Part shown: in pieces, positions 44,661 through 56,600 of the stretch
Layout: every line of letters begins with the position of its first letter
Position numbering within the stretch: the stretch's first letter is position 1
NCBI GenBank assembly: GCA_001600635.1
Contig: BCKL01000001.1
Location: 151,550 to 215,549 of the forward strand
Origin: Leucosporidium creatinivorum
Lineage: Eukaryota; Basidiomycota; Microbotryomycetes; Leucosporidiales; Leucosporidiaceae
Length of the DNA stretch: 64,000 nucleotides
Reading direction: 5' to 3'
Translations under genes and position numbers: made by a program
Notes under the pieces: generated by a model
The model's input: only the letters and a program-made list of their open reading frames with translations
What the model was told of the DNA's origin: nothing
Database searches by the model: none

Positions 44661-45932
44661 TTAGATCTTGCCGTGCAAAAGGTTCCTTCCCATCTCGCGT
44701 GCTGTTCGTAGCGCAACGTCACCGCATCGTCAGCTCGGTGCTCCCTCGCTCGCTCGCTCGACCACTCGCCCGCTCGGAGGAGAAACTCACCAGTCAACCG
44801 CGCAGTATGATAGAACGTCGGGATGTCGAGCGTGGAGAAGAGCGTGTCGGCGAGGCCCATGGGGAGCATTAGGGGGATCCAGCCTGTTGCGAGTCGGCGA
44901 GCGGGCGAGCAGCGAGGGGGGAGGGCAAGGCGAGAGTCAGCGCAGGTCCGTCCTCGCTCGCTATCGAGCTCGGTCGGATAGGGCGATGGAAGGGAAGGGC
45001 AGGGCAGGCGGTGGAGAACGAAGCTGCCGAGAAAGCGAAAAACAACGACCACTCCACTCACCCTGAGCCAACTCCAATGCGAACCCGCCGTGGTGGAATT
45101 TGTACTGCTTGACTTCGCCGCGGCGGAGGTGGTGCATCGAGCCGGGGAGGTAGACCTTCGGTGGCCGAGGGCGAGCGAGCCAGAGGGGAGAGCGACAGCG
45201 CCGAGCAGGGGAGAAAGAAGGAGAGCCAAGGGTCAGCGAGGCTGGAAAGACAGCAAGAGGAAGAGGGACTACACACCTCCATATCGAACGCTCCGGCTTT
45301 CGCCGCCCATTGCTCGCCCGAAAGGATGTGGAAGTAATCATCTGCCGTATGCCTTCCCGTGTGGCCCTCGGTGCCCGTAGCAGTCCCAAAGATGATGAGA
45401 TACTCGGTGATGGACGCATGAATGATGAACATGGTTCCCATAGCTCCTGCAGCATTGTTGAAGACCCATTCTCGGGGGTTTGGGGTGTAGGAGAGAGGGT
45501 CGACTGCGTTGGTTGAAGTGGTGAGTGTGGTAAGAGGGGAGGAGGAGAATGCCGTGTTGATGGTGCAGGATGGATGAGTGGAGGAGAGGTTGGAGACAAT
45601 GTGATTCATCATGGATAAAGTGTCGTTGGAGCCGTACAGGGCGATGGCTTCTTGGCAGAGAGAGTGGAGTGAGGGCGAGTCGAAGATGTACCATTGTGAC
45701 TGTCAGTCACAGAGCAGTCACAATTAGTACGAGAAACAGAGCTGTAAATAGTAATTCTACTCACTTTGATGCCCTCCAACCACCGACCAACCCCGCTGAG
45801 CAAGGCCAACGCGACTGTCCACCGTAGGATTCGCTGCAGGTTCCAGCGGGAGGAGGGTTGGCGGATCTTGATCGGTACAGCTGTAGTAGTAGCAGGTACG
45901 ATCCGCTTGGAACGAGGTGTTGAGGACGACAT
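44661..45932 (-). CDS. ERG2: C-8 sterol isomerase
   Basis: Five exons in coding order: 45765..45932, 45277..45699, 45062..45155, 44791..44883 and 44661..44701, 272 residues. The ERG2 hallmarks are complete: [95 protein letters not shown] and a C terminus [13 protein letters not shown]. It moves the sterol double bond from C-8 to C-7 in ergosterol synthesis in the ER. One membrane anchor ([20 protein letters not shown]) follows an N-terminal extension of about 35 residues ([20 protein letters not shown]) that is longer than in yeast. The last exon is short (41 nt) and restores the conserved tail. Confidence 0.96.
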
Positions 45933-46580
45933 GGTTGATGAGGTGCAGAAGAGCAAGAGACGGCGCAGGGAGAGCAAGCTAGGAAAGTTGATCAAGAGCT
46001 TGGGAGCTTGGGACGCGCCCGAGTCGAACAACCGAGCGGAGGGCGAGTCGAACCAGCGAGCGCCGACCAGCAGTAGGAGAGCAGCGAGAGGATGCTGCTG
46101 CTGCTTTGCTGAGGTCAGACGACCGTTGGTTTGGTACAGCTCGAGCGCAGAGAGAGCGGCCTCCTCTTCTCCCTGCGAAGCTCGGTCTGCTCGCTCTTGT
46201 CCTGGAGCTTCTGACGCTCCGTAGAGATGCAGAGCCACCTCAGATGGATAGAAGTGGACACAGCACTGCCCCGCTGCATCTCCAGTGCTCGATAACCCAC
46301 CCAAGACCGCCAACCCTTCCCTCGGCGCCGACTCCCTCGTCTGCACCTCTTCCCCTCCTCCCAATCCTCCCTCGTGCTCTTCATCTCATCTCCATGTCTC
46401 TGGACCCCTCCACAAGTCGGAGCCACTCCTCATCGTCACCAATTACGATCAAACACGCGAGCTCGGCGACTCTTTCGTGGCCGTCGCCGGAGGGGCAAAG
46501 GTGGGGCGAGCTAACTTCTCTCCGTCTTTCTGCGTCTGTGGTGCTTCTCCTTGGACTTGAACGACGACTACTCGACTGCA
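45933..46580. promoter_or_regulatory. Divergent promoter, ERG2 and lipase 1
   Basis: Both genes start outward from here. Nothing specific is recognised. A GCGAGCTAACTTC stretch near 46506 could belong to a 5' UTR intron of the lipase. No coding frame supported. Confidence 0.4.
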
Positions 46581-48127
46581 ATGCTGCATCTCACCACCCT
46601 CGCCCTCCTCCTCTCCTCCCTGACTCTCTCGGTCCAAGCGCTCGTTCGTCCCATCCCTCTCCCTCTCCCTCTCCTTCTCTCGCCATCGCTAACCTTCCAC
46701 CCCAGCCCCGTCGCTCAACCCCCACAGACGCACCCTACCCCATCTCATCCGCCACCGTCCAAAGTGCCATCACCTGTCCCAACGGCATCGCCGGCAAAAA
46801 AGGAGGAGTGGTCCTCCTTGTGCATGGGACTGGATCGACGGGAAGTGAGAGCTGGAAGAACGGGCCGTATGGAAAAGTGCTGCCGAGCGTGGGGAAGGGG
46901 TACGATGTCTGCTGGGTGGGTCTGCTTTCGTCTTCCTCGGCTCTGAGTCGGCGAAGGCTGCTCGGCGCGGCTCACTGACCCTCTCCTACCCTTGCCTCGC
47001 TCCACGCGCAGATCGACCTCCCTCAAAGAAGTTTAACCGACGCCCAACTCTCCGCCTCCTACGTCGCCCGCGCAATCTCCATCCTCGCTCCCCAATCCTC
47101 GACCGGCCGGATCTCAGCCATCGGTCACTCCCAAGGCGGCGGCCTGAACATTCAATGGGCTCTCATCTTCTACCCCTCCCTGATCCCTTTGGTACAGAAC
47201 TATATCGGCCTAGCCCCTGACTTCAGAGGGACAGCGGAGAGTCTCTTACTGTGTCAGAAGGGGTTGGGAGCGGCGGGTGTGAAGACTTGTGCTGAGAGCG
47301 TTTGGCAGCAGACTGTTGGGAGTAGGTATTTGAAGGCGCAGAATAGTATGCTTGCTGGAGGTGGAGGGAGGGCGCTGGTGCCCACGACGGCGATTCTGAC
47401 GGTGAGTTTCCAAGAGTCGGGGCTCGGCGATGGCTTTCCGTCGCAATTCTTGAGCAGAGGAGCTGACTTCTCGTTCGCTCGCTCGGCGCTACTGTAAATC
47501 GGGGTTTGAGGACCAAAGATCACAGACGACGTGATCCAACCCGAGTCGCCTCGCACCCTCGCTACCTCCAACCTCGCCGGCGCCTCGGTGCACGCCCTTC
47601 AGGATCTGGATTTCTGCGGGCCGTTCGTTCTTCTCCTCTCTCTCTCGTGCTCTCTATACTGATACTATCCTTCCCCTCTGATTGGCGGGAGACAGAGCAC
47701 ACGCAGCAGACCACTTCACCATGGTTATTGATTCCGCCGCGTTCGGTTTGGTCGTCGCCACTTTGGAGAACGGCGCACCAGTCCCAATGTCTGCGTTCGA
47801 TAAGGCCTACTGTCTCGTCAACAGTGCGCTTCCCCCTTCTCCCCCTCTCTCCCTCTCCAGGCTGAAGAGCTGACCAGAGAAATTGATGGACCGAGCAGAA
47901 AACGCCCCCATCGCCGACTTCTCGACCGTCCCCGCTCTCCTCGCTGGTGCTTTGGCGGATGTAGTGGCTATTAGTACGGGAGCGGACGCTACGGGGGAGC
48001 CGCCGCTGCAGGTGAGTTGATCTCTCTGCTTTCGAGCGAGCGCCGAGCCGAGCTGACGATTGTTGCTGGCGAATAGCCGTATGTCTGTGAGAGGGGGTTC
48101 GCTACGCAATGTGGGAAGGCGTTTTGA
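46581..48127 (+). CDS. CALB-like secreted lipase 1
   Basis: Seven exons: 46581..46643, 46706..46915, 47012..47401, 47519..47622, 47696..47823, 47899..48011 and 48077..48127, 352 residues. Exon 1 is exactly a signal peptide (MLHLTTLALLLSSLTLSVQA). The fold is that of Candida antarctica lipase B: oxyanion segment VVLLVHGTGSTGSESW, IDLPQRSLTDAQLSASYVAR, nucleophile Ser in AIGHSQGGGLNIQWAL (about 131), NYIGLAPDFRGTAE, SVWQQTVGSRYL, ALVPTTAILT, acid Asp in ITDDVIQPE (about 224) and His in AADHFTM (about 262). The Asp-His gap of about 37 matches CALB. It ends PYVCERGFATQC. The protein is likely an extracellular esterase or lipase. Exon 4 probably uses an AAAG acceptor. Introns 1 and 4 have GTTCGT donors. 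Its tandem partner starts at 48938. Confidence 0.9.
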
Positions 48128-48937
48128 AGTGCTGTGTAGAGCTGTACTGCTGAACAAAGCTTGTATTTTGATGCTGAAGACTGGACAGATTTCTGCGCTA
48201 CGGCGAGAGAAGCCAGCTCTGTCAGCGTGACCATGTCTTGGAGCACGCCTCGCTTGAGTGCTGTATTCTGCAGCAGCAGCAGACCAATTCTTCATACCAG
48301 CTTCTCCTTGCCTTCACCTCGAGCAAGGCGCTGAGTGCTCTGCCTTCGATGGTGGCACGTGCGGGCGAGCGCCGAGCCGAGCTGACCTTATCAGCGTTGA
48401 TGCAGCCTTGCGGCTGTGCGAGAGGAGTCGCCCTCAGTGATGGCACTTGTTTTCTGTGTCGTGTGAAGCTGCCTTGTGGAGCTGAGCGTGTATCCTGTTG
48501 AGCCAAGAGGGGATGAATTTGCTCGGCCGAGAGAAGGCAGCTCGTTTGCTTCTCCTCCTTCAACTCGAGGCCTCGCTGGATCTCTCTGCACTTGAGCCGC
48601 ACAGAGTTACTCCTTGAATGTCGACTTCTCTTTGCCTGTATCTTCTGCAACACCACCATCTGCGGCTCATCACCTCCTCCCTTCCTTCCATTCCAATCTT
48701 CTCATCTCCTGCCCGCCTTACTCCTCTCCTCCCACCGCTTCGTCACTCAACATTCCAGTAGACGATCGCTGTCGGCTGTCTCTGCGTTGAAACCCGGTCG
48801 ACCCCGCCCCCGAGCCGTGGTAGGCCGTGTTGAACCTTGCTTCGACTCTCTTTTGTTCTCCCTTTTCTTGCGCTCTTCCTCCTTCCTTCTCTCTTCGCTC
48901 ATCTTATTGTAGCGTTACGCTAGTCAAGCTACTAGTG
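48128..48937. other. Spacer between the lipase genes
   Basis: Promoter of lipase 2. A GAGCGCCGAGCCGAGCTGAC block near 48366 repeats the same string found in the last intron of lipase 1 (48034-48055). Otherwise no feature or ORF supported. Confidence 0.4.
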
Positions 48938-50455
48938 ATGCTGCCGCTCAACACCCTCGCCCTCCTCCTCTCGGCCACCGTCTCCCTCGTCTCGGCGCTT
49001 GTTCGTCCTCTCCCCCCTCCAGCAATTTTTTTGCGCTGACTTGTTGCTACTCAGCCGAAGCCCTCGGCCCCAGCAGACGCTCCCTACCCCGTCTCCGCCG
49101 CCACAGTACAGAATGCTATCACTTGCCCTCTCGGCGTCACGGGTGCGAAGGGAGGGATTGTCCTCCTCGTGCATGGGACTGGATCGAATGGAGTGGAGAG
49201 CTGGAAGGATGGACCCTATGCAACGGTTTTGCCTGCTGTAGGGAAGGGGTACGATGTTTGCTGGGTGAGTACAGAGACACTCTTGGTGATAGCGCGGCGC
49301 CGCTCGCTGACCCTCTCTCTCGGCTCGCTCACAGATTGATCTCCCCGGCCGCTCTTTGACCGATGCCCAACTCTCCGCGTCCTACGTCGCCCGCGCCATC
49401 TCCATCCTCGCTCCCCAATCCTCGACCTCTCGCATCTCTCTAATCGGTCACTCGCAAGGCGGCGGGCTCAACATCCAATGGGCGCTCATCTTCTACCCTT
49501 CCTTGATTCCCTTGGTACAGAACTACATAGGCCTCGCTCCCGACTTCCGCGGTACGGCCGAGGTAGCTCTACTTTGCTTGAAACTGGTAGGAGCGTTGGG
49601 AGTCCCTACTTGCTCGCAGAGTATTTGGCAGCAGACGGTGGGGAGTAGGTACCTTGCTGCGCAGAATAGTATGCTTGCTGGAGGTGGAGGGAGGGCGCTG
49701 GTGCCCACGACGGCGATTTTGACGGTGAGTTCGACTCGGAGGTTCGGCGTTGCTTCGGCGAGGGGTTGAGGGTAGGGAGCTGATTCGCTTCACGGTGGTG
49801 ATGGGTGATTGGACTTGTCAGATTTTCGACGACGTGATCCAGCCTGAGAGTCCCCGCTCACTGGCGACTAGCAACCTCGCCGGCGCCTCGGTGCACGCTC
49901 TGCAGGATCTCGACTACTGTGGCCCGTTCGTCTTTCTCCTCTCTCTATTTTTGCCCTCAGCAGCTGATCCCGCCCTCATCATCTACAGGCTCCACCTAGC
50001 CGACCACTTCAGCATGATCATCGACTCGGCTGCGTTTGGTCTCGTCGTCGCCACGCTTGAAAACGGCGCTCCCGTCCCGATGTCGGCATTCGACAAGACT
50101 TACTGTCTCTTCAACAGTCAGTCTTTTTCCTGGTCTTCTATTTCTTCTCCCCATATCCTTGCGCCGAGCTGATGCGCCGACTCGATCGAGCAGAAGCCAA
50201 CCCCTCGGCGACTTTCTCGGGCGTACCCGCTCTGCTGGCTGGTATCCTCCCCGATACGGTGGCAGTTGGTACCAACTTGGACTCAACACAAGAACCGCCT
50301 CTTCAGGTGAGCTAGGTCTCTGCCTGTCACTTCTGAAAGAGAGAGCCAACGCCGAGATCAACGCCGAGCTGACCGCTTCCGATTTTCTGCAGCCGTATGT
50401 GTGCGAAAGGGGCTTCGCAACAGAGTGCGGACAGGCCTACCCTGAGGTGATTTAG
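48938..50455 (+). CDS. CALB-like secreted lipase 2
   Basis: Seven exons: 48938..49000, 49055..49264, 49335..49724, 49822..49925, 49989..50116, 50194..50306 and 50393..50455, 356 residues. The first six exons have the same lengths as in lipase 1 (63, 210, 390, 104, 128, 113), so the two are tandem duplicates. Signal peptide MLPLNTLALLLSATVSLVSA; oxyanion IVLLVHGTGSNGVESW; nucleophile Ser in LIGHSQGGGLNIQWAL; Asp in IFDDVIQPE; His in LADHFSM; end PYVCERGFATECGQAYPEVI. Conserved cysteines pair as in CALB (DYCGP, YVCERGF). It is expected to be secreted and to act on esters or lipids outside the cell. The segment LCLKLVGALGVPTCSQSIWQ and the region before the last exon differ most from lipase 1, which may mean divergent substrate preference. 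Confidence 0.93.
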
Positions 50456-50655
50456 CTGTAATGTCCATTTTAGGCTCACTCGCGCATGACACCTCACTCG
50501 GCCGGCAACGAGAGCTAGAGAAGCGAGCGACGCTCCGCCAATGCTGTCGCTCAAGAGCTGACTCAAGCGCTCGCACAACCTCCAGCTCGTCGGGAGTATT
50601 CACTGATGCTTGCTGTTCATGCTGTTCGAACTATCCATCTACACCGGCTCATCGT

Positions 50656-51965
50656 CTACTGACCGAGCCACCACTTCTTCAGCGCGAAACCGCCGGCGGT
50701 AACGACGACCCAAGGGAGCACCTTCCACACCCTCTGCCTTCCCTTCCACGCCTGGAACTTGGCGCCCGCCTTGTCGAGCGTTTCGATCTCCTCGTCGCTG
50801 AGGTTGAGGTCGCCGGACTTGAGGTAGTCCTTGAGGCGGTCCTTTTGGCGGGAGGTGCTGTCGATGCAGAGCACGAGGTCAGCTTGAGTTTGCAGCAGAG
50901 ATAGAGAAGGAGAGAACATACGTGACAATGACAGCACCCTTCGCCCTCGCCCAAGCGAACAGCACTCCGGCCTCGCTCGCCTTGTGGTGCTTTGCGATCT
51001 TGGCGAGGGGCTTGTCGAGAGGTCCACCGGTCTCGTGCGTGAGAGGGTAGAGGGAGGAGTACGCCTCGGTCACGATGCCGTGCTCGGCGTGATAGGCGAG
51101 CAGGGGAGCGGTGTTGGCGTAGACGTAGGGGTGAAGGAGGATCTACGAGGGCGAGGCGGTCAGTCTTCGCCTTCGGCAAGCAGCCAAGTGCATATTTTGG
51201 TCGAGAAGAGAGGATTCAGCAGGGTGAAAGGCAGAACGAACCTGGTTGACAGCGGGAGTCGACAGGCCGGCCTCGCGGATCGACTCGAGGTCGTCAATCT
51301 GGAAGTTGGAGACTCCGATGGACTTGGCGAGTCCCTCCTTCTTAATCTCCTCAAATTGGCGCCAGCTAGCAGGAGCGTCTCCGATGACGAGACGAGGGGA
51401 GTGCTGTTCGAGGAGCGAGAGTGAGCCGAGTGAGCCGCCGAGTGATCGCCGGGTTCCGGGCGGTGGGGCTTACGATGAGGTACAAGTCGACGCTCTTGAC
51501 TCCAAGGTACTCGAGTGACTCTCCAAGACTCTGGCGAATGCCTTTGCTGTCCTTGCCAGACCTGCGAGGTGAGAAATGGCGAGCTTGGTCAGCTTCGCAC
51601 GCGACCAAATTCTGCCTCTGCAGAGGTCTACTTACCACTTGGTGGTGATCCAAGGCTTCTCCCCAGACGCCTTGATTCCCTTGCCAGTCTCGGACTCGTT
51701 GGAATAGTATTGGGCACTTCAAAGAAGCAAGAGGCAAGGTGGGGCATCAGTCGCCGGTCAGAGCGATTCTGCAATACTGCAGCGGAGTCGAGGATCAGCA
51801 GAGCAGCCAGAGAGCTAGAACATACGTGTCAATGTGATCGAAGCCCGTCTCGATTGCCTGCTCGACCTGATCCACCACAGTTTGGCCAGCGCCGGCGGTC
51901 CAAGTGCCAAAGCCGATCTCGGGCAGCTCGCGGCCATCGTTGAGTTTCCTAGTACCCCAGGTCAT
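50656..51965 (-). CDS. Aldo/keto reductase with hydrophobic tail
   Basis: Six exons in coding order: 51826..51965, 51636..51716, 51474..51561, 51242..51403, 50922..51142 and 50656..50857, 297 residues. The NADPH-dependent AKR tetrad is visible: Asp and Tyr in FDHIDTAQYYSNE, Lys in WITTKW, His in VDLYLIHSPR. Further family marks: GFGTWTAG, KSIGVSNFQIDDLESI, PAVNQILLHPY, SEAGVLFAWARAKGAVIVTT. The barrel is followed by WKGRQRVWKVLPWVV and VTAGGFALKKWWLGQ, a single hydrophobic segment with basic flanks at the extreme C terminus. It could be a tail anchor, unusual for this mostly cytosolic family. Substrate unknown. It is divergent to GTR1 with starts 182 bp apart. Confidence 0.9.
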
Positions 51966-52147
51966 TTTGTTTGTAGTCTGAGAGTGAGTTGAAGTTGTAG
52001 GTGAAGAGTCGAAGTCGAGACGAGGTGTTGGCAGGAGTTTGGCAGGTCGACAACCTGAGCTGCTCGCAGCCGCTCTTTAGGGTTGCCTCCGCGCTGCTCA
52101 CTCGTCTCGCTTCAACTCGCACCAGACGGCTCGCAAGAATCACCACC
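51966..52147. promoter_or_regulatory. Compact divergent promoter, AKR and GTR1
   Basis: Only 182 bp separate the two start codons, so regulation and 5' UTRs are shared or overlapping. No motif recognised. Confidence 0.6.
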
Positions 52148-53527
52148 ATGTCGAGCAAATCTCGGAAAAAGGTGCGCTGGTCTCCCTACAGCGCTACAGC
52201 TCTCGGAATGGCCCCACTGACGCAACTCTCTTGTTGGCTCATCTCCCCGTTTCTCTCGCTCCCTGCTGCTCGTTACGCTACTGTCTGCTCCTGTACATGA
52301 CTGCTGAATTTAGGTTTTGCTCATGGGAAAGTCCGGATCCGGCAAGACCTCAATGAGGAGCATAATCTTCCAATCGCGACTAGCAGCAGACACCCGACGG
52401 CTCGGAGCGACCATAGACGTGGAAAGCAGTCAGATCAAGTTTCTAGGAGGGCTACGACTTGATCTGTGGGATTGCGGAGGGCAAGACTGTGAGTAGCGCC
52501 GCTCGGCGAGCTGCAATCGCTGACCTTTCGCTTCGGACAGCCTTCATGGACTCGCATCTCACCTCGCAATCCTCCACCATCTTCCGCTCTGTTCACTCCC
52601 TCATCTACATCTTTGACGCCGAATCGCCCGAGCTCACGGGATCCGACACGCACTACTTTCTCAAATGCCTCGGCGCTCTTCGCGACCAGAATCCCATCGG
52701 CTCGGACACGGTCATTGAAGGTGCAGACAAGAGCAGCGAGGACTCGGAGTCGCAAGGTCCTACCGTCTTCATTTTGCTGCACAAGATGGATCTCGTGCCA
52801 GAGGCCCAGCAGGCGAGCAAGTTGGCCGAATTCGAGGCGGACGTGACCAAGAGGGCGACCGAGTCGGGCTGGAAGAGCGGTAACCTCAAGTTCTACGGCA
52901 CGAGTATCTGGAACGAGACGTTGTACAAGGTGAGCTCACTGTTCCTCCGTGAGTTCTACTCGGCTGACCAGCTTCTCGTCAACAGGCCTGGTCGATTGTC
53001 ATCGCCCACCTCATGCCCTCCCTCTCCTCTCTGCGATCTCACCTCACACACTTCCTCGAGCTCTCGTCCGCCTCAGAAGTCGTCCTCTTCGAACGGACGA
53101 CATTCCTAGTCATCTCGTCCGTCACAGCGCCGAACGAATTGGAGGACGCCGAGGATTGGGACAAGCGACGGTTCGAGCGTATCAGTACGATGGTCAAGGC
53201 GTTCAAGCTGGGTTGCACGTGAGTCGTACGGGCTGTGGAGGCTGGACGGAGCTGATCCGACCTTCGCTTCCAACAGCAAGATCCGCTCGCCCTTCTCGTC
53301 GCTCACTCTCTCCTCGCCGTACTACACCGCCGTGCTCGATACCCTTACACCCGAGACATACATTCTCGTCGTCGCTCGCAATACCATTCGTGCGTCTGGT
53401 CCCTCACTCGCTTTCGCCCGACCCTCTGCTGACCCTCTGATTCGCAGAACCCGCCGCGATTGAACTCAACATTCGCCTGGCCCGACCTCACTTCGGCAAG
53501 CTCGAGGCGATCGGGATGAGCAAGTGA
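52148..53527 (+). CDS. GTR1: Rag-family GTPase Gtr1
   Basis: Six exons: 52148..52171, 52314..52488, 52541..52929, 52986..53218, 53277..53389 and 53448..53527, 337 residues. G motifs: P-loop [32 protein letters not shown] (G3), [10 protein letters not shown] (G4). [12 protein letters not shown] and the roadblock-like C-terminal half ([43 protein letters not shown]) fit RagA/RagB/Gtr1. Gtr1 pairs with Gtr2 on the vacuole and activates TORC1 when amino acids are present. The first coding exon is 24 nt (MSSKSRKK). Confidence 0.95.
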
Positions 53528-53680
53528 ACATAGTTAAGACTCGATGTATAGAGGCCCTCGCTGTTCAGTTGTAACATCTCGCTGCATTTCTCGCCTCGAA
53601 TCTCAACTCGGCGCAGCTCTTCGAAGCGAGAGCGAGAACAAACCATGATGATGGCAACAGCAAAATGGTAACGAGGTGGA
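53528..53680. other. Convergent spacer
   Basis: 153 bp between the stops of GTR1 and the large minus-strand gene. Nothing recognised. Confidence 0.4.
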
Positions 53681-56600
53681 CTAATGCGGCAAACCCATCG
53701 ACCCCAGCATACTCAGCGCGACCTCCGACTCTTCTCGAGCAGCTGGCAAGCGAGCGCCGAGGCGGAAAGTCAGCTCGCGTCGAGCACCTCGAAGACGCGA
53801 AACAAGCTCACCAATCTTGACCAATCTCTCTGCTAGCTCTATTCCCTCCTCGGTGCCCTCACTAAGCGCCCTCATCCCCCTCTCGACGACGCCGAACTCG
53901 CCCTCGACGACCTCTCGCTTCAAGCTCAACGCCGCGCCGGCAGTGTCCCAGAAGACCTTGCCGAGGGCATGGTGGTCGAGTAAGGAGGAAGGAGTGAGAG
54001 AGGTGATGATCTGCAGGGATTGGAAAAGCGTGGGGAGGGAGGGTAGAGCGTGCAGGAAGAGGGATTCGAGCGTTGGGAGGAGGATGTCGGTCGTTAGTGG
54101 CGCTGGTGGTAAAGGGATGGTGCTTGCGAGTGGTGAGGTAGATGTCGAAGTAGAAGTAAAGTCGAGGAGAGAGGGAAGGAGGGAAGGGAGGTCCGAGCTG
54201 CTCGATGTGAGCGAAAGAGGACGAGAGGTCGACCGAGAGCGTCGATGAGGATGGTCGAAGAGCGAAGGGAACTTGTCCTCGCCGTTTGTCGAGTGTGTAG
54301 CGCCGAAGAGATCGGCGGTGAGGGTTGAGGGAGGCTCGTTCTCGACGGCGACGGTGATGGGTTTTCGCGAGAGACTGACCCGAGTCGTCCGATCTCGGGC
54401 GGGAACGAGGGAGGTGAGCTTGGCGAGGTATCCCTTGGTGCGTTCGGTCGGTGTCAGCGTGGTCGTCGATAAAGCGGAGGTAGATGGCGTGGTCTGCGCC
54501 GAATGCGGCGCACTCATCGTCGCCGAGAGCACCAACTCGAGCTCCAACAACGCCTGCATCTTGGCATGGGGCGAAGGGTGCATCGAGAACCGCTCGAGGA
54601 TCTTGATGAGGTAGGCTGGAGGCTTGGGCGTAGTCGGCAAGTAGGCCTTCGGGACGGGCTTGACTCCCTTCCGCAGCTCCCTCTCCTCAGGCCTCGGCAG
54701 CGGCGACAGCGGACTGGCGAACTCCTCGAACCAAGAGTCGCTGCCGCAGAGTCGGCCTTCGTGGTTTCGAGGGGAGATGAGCGTGCTCGAGAGATCGGAC
54801 CAGAGGTAGGCGGCGAGCTTGAGTTGAAGGCGGAGGAGGAACTCTTCGATCGAGGGGGGCGAGGGAGTGGGATGTTCGTGTGGCTTGAGAAGGGAGATGG
54901 AGCAGGCGCCGAAAGAGAGGATGATGAGGGGTTCTTCTGGTTGGGCGTCGGTGTTGGAGGTCGAAGAAGGGAGCGACGGCGACGAAGGAAGGGGCAGACC
55001 AGCGAGCGAGAGCGGCGCCGAGAGGATGGAAGATCCTGAAGCGAGTAACGACTCTGCAAAGCTCGGCCTTGCGCTCTGCTCCTCCGCTTGCTGCTCCCTC
55101 CCTTGCTGCTGCGAAGCGACCATCCTTGCCAAAACCTCCTTCTCCCTCGCCCAGACTTCCCGCTTGAACACCATCTCCGGCTGACACTCAATAGCCACAG
55201 CCGTCTCCACGAGCATCAACGCCTCGTCGAACGTCGTATCCCCCTCCTCTGGGCGAGTGAAAGAGTAGACGCCGAGCTCTTTCCCCCATGCTTCGAGGGC
55301 GGACTGGGCTTGCGAGCGTTCGAGAGGGGCTCGAGGGAGGTGTAGCTCGGCGAGGCGGGAGCGGAGTTGTAGGCCAAGCGGGCTGGATTGGACGGAGGAG
55401 TACCAGGAGCGGATGCGGAGGTCCTGTCTCGCGGTTAGGAGTGTTAGCTCGGCTCGGCGAAGGAGAACGACACAACTCACGTTCAAGATGCCTCTCTCCT
55501 CCCTCGTTCGATCAAGCAGCGCCATCCTCTGCTGCTCCACCTCCCCCAACCACCTCCTCAGCCTCCGCTCCTCCTCCTCCCGCCTGCTGAGCTCCCTCCT
55601 CAGCGGCTCGACAACCTTCTCGAGCAGTCGCTCCACTCCCACCCCTCGCTCCTCATAGTACCTCAAGACGCTCACCGTCTGCTCGTAAAGAATTTGCAAG
55701 AGGTAATCCTGCTCTGCTGCTGCTCGAGTCGACGCTGAGGCGAGTAGGCCGAGAATGTCGCCGCCCAGAAGGACTGTCCGAGCCCGAGCGAGTGCGAAGA
55801 GGCCACGGCGGAGAAGGTCCATCTCTTGCTGTGTTGGCTTGGCCTTCGTCGATGATGTCGAGTCGTCGAGCTCAGGTTGAGTGCCGGGGGAGTGGAAAGG
55901 GTCCTCCCTCAACGCCGAGCTAGGGCTGGGGCTCGAATGGGGAAAGCTCGGTCGATCCATGACGAGTCGAAGCGCTTCCTGTCGTGGCGAGTGGGGAGGA
56001 GAGATCCAACCGTTGGTTGAGGTGGCGGAAGTCGAGGGCGAGGACTGCGTACGAAGAGGCGGCGAAGGGCGAGGGTGCCGAGTGGGTTCCGGCGGTCTAG
56101 CTGCTCCATCCTCCTGCTGATCGCCGCTGCGGGCCAGCTCCTCGCATGTCGGTAGGCTATCCTTGATCTCGACCTCCCTCGCCGAGCGCGAGAAAGCGAA
56201 CAGCACCGCCTCTCCCCTCCTCTGAGCGGGATTCTCCTCGCGCTCGACCCAACTCAATCGCTCCAAGACCTCCTCGACTCGGTCTCCTAGACTCGTCGCG
56301 GATCCTTCGTCGCTGAGATGTCGTGGCGAGCTGCTCGTCGGGGCCTGCGCCGAGTTGGAAGCCGAGAGGGAAGGCGAGCCGAAAGCCGCCGAGCGTTTGA
56401 AGGACATGTTGATGCTCGAAGGGGAGGGGGAGGGGGAGGAGCTGGAGAAGTAGGAGGCAGAGGAGGACGAGGCGGTGTGCTGGCGTGTCGAAGGCGAGAA
56501 AGGGAACGACGTCCTTGAGGGAAGGATGAGCGCGCCGAACGAGTGAATGAGCGTCGTATACTCGGTCGAAGTGAGGGCGAAGGCGGTGAGCCTTGGTCCT

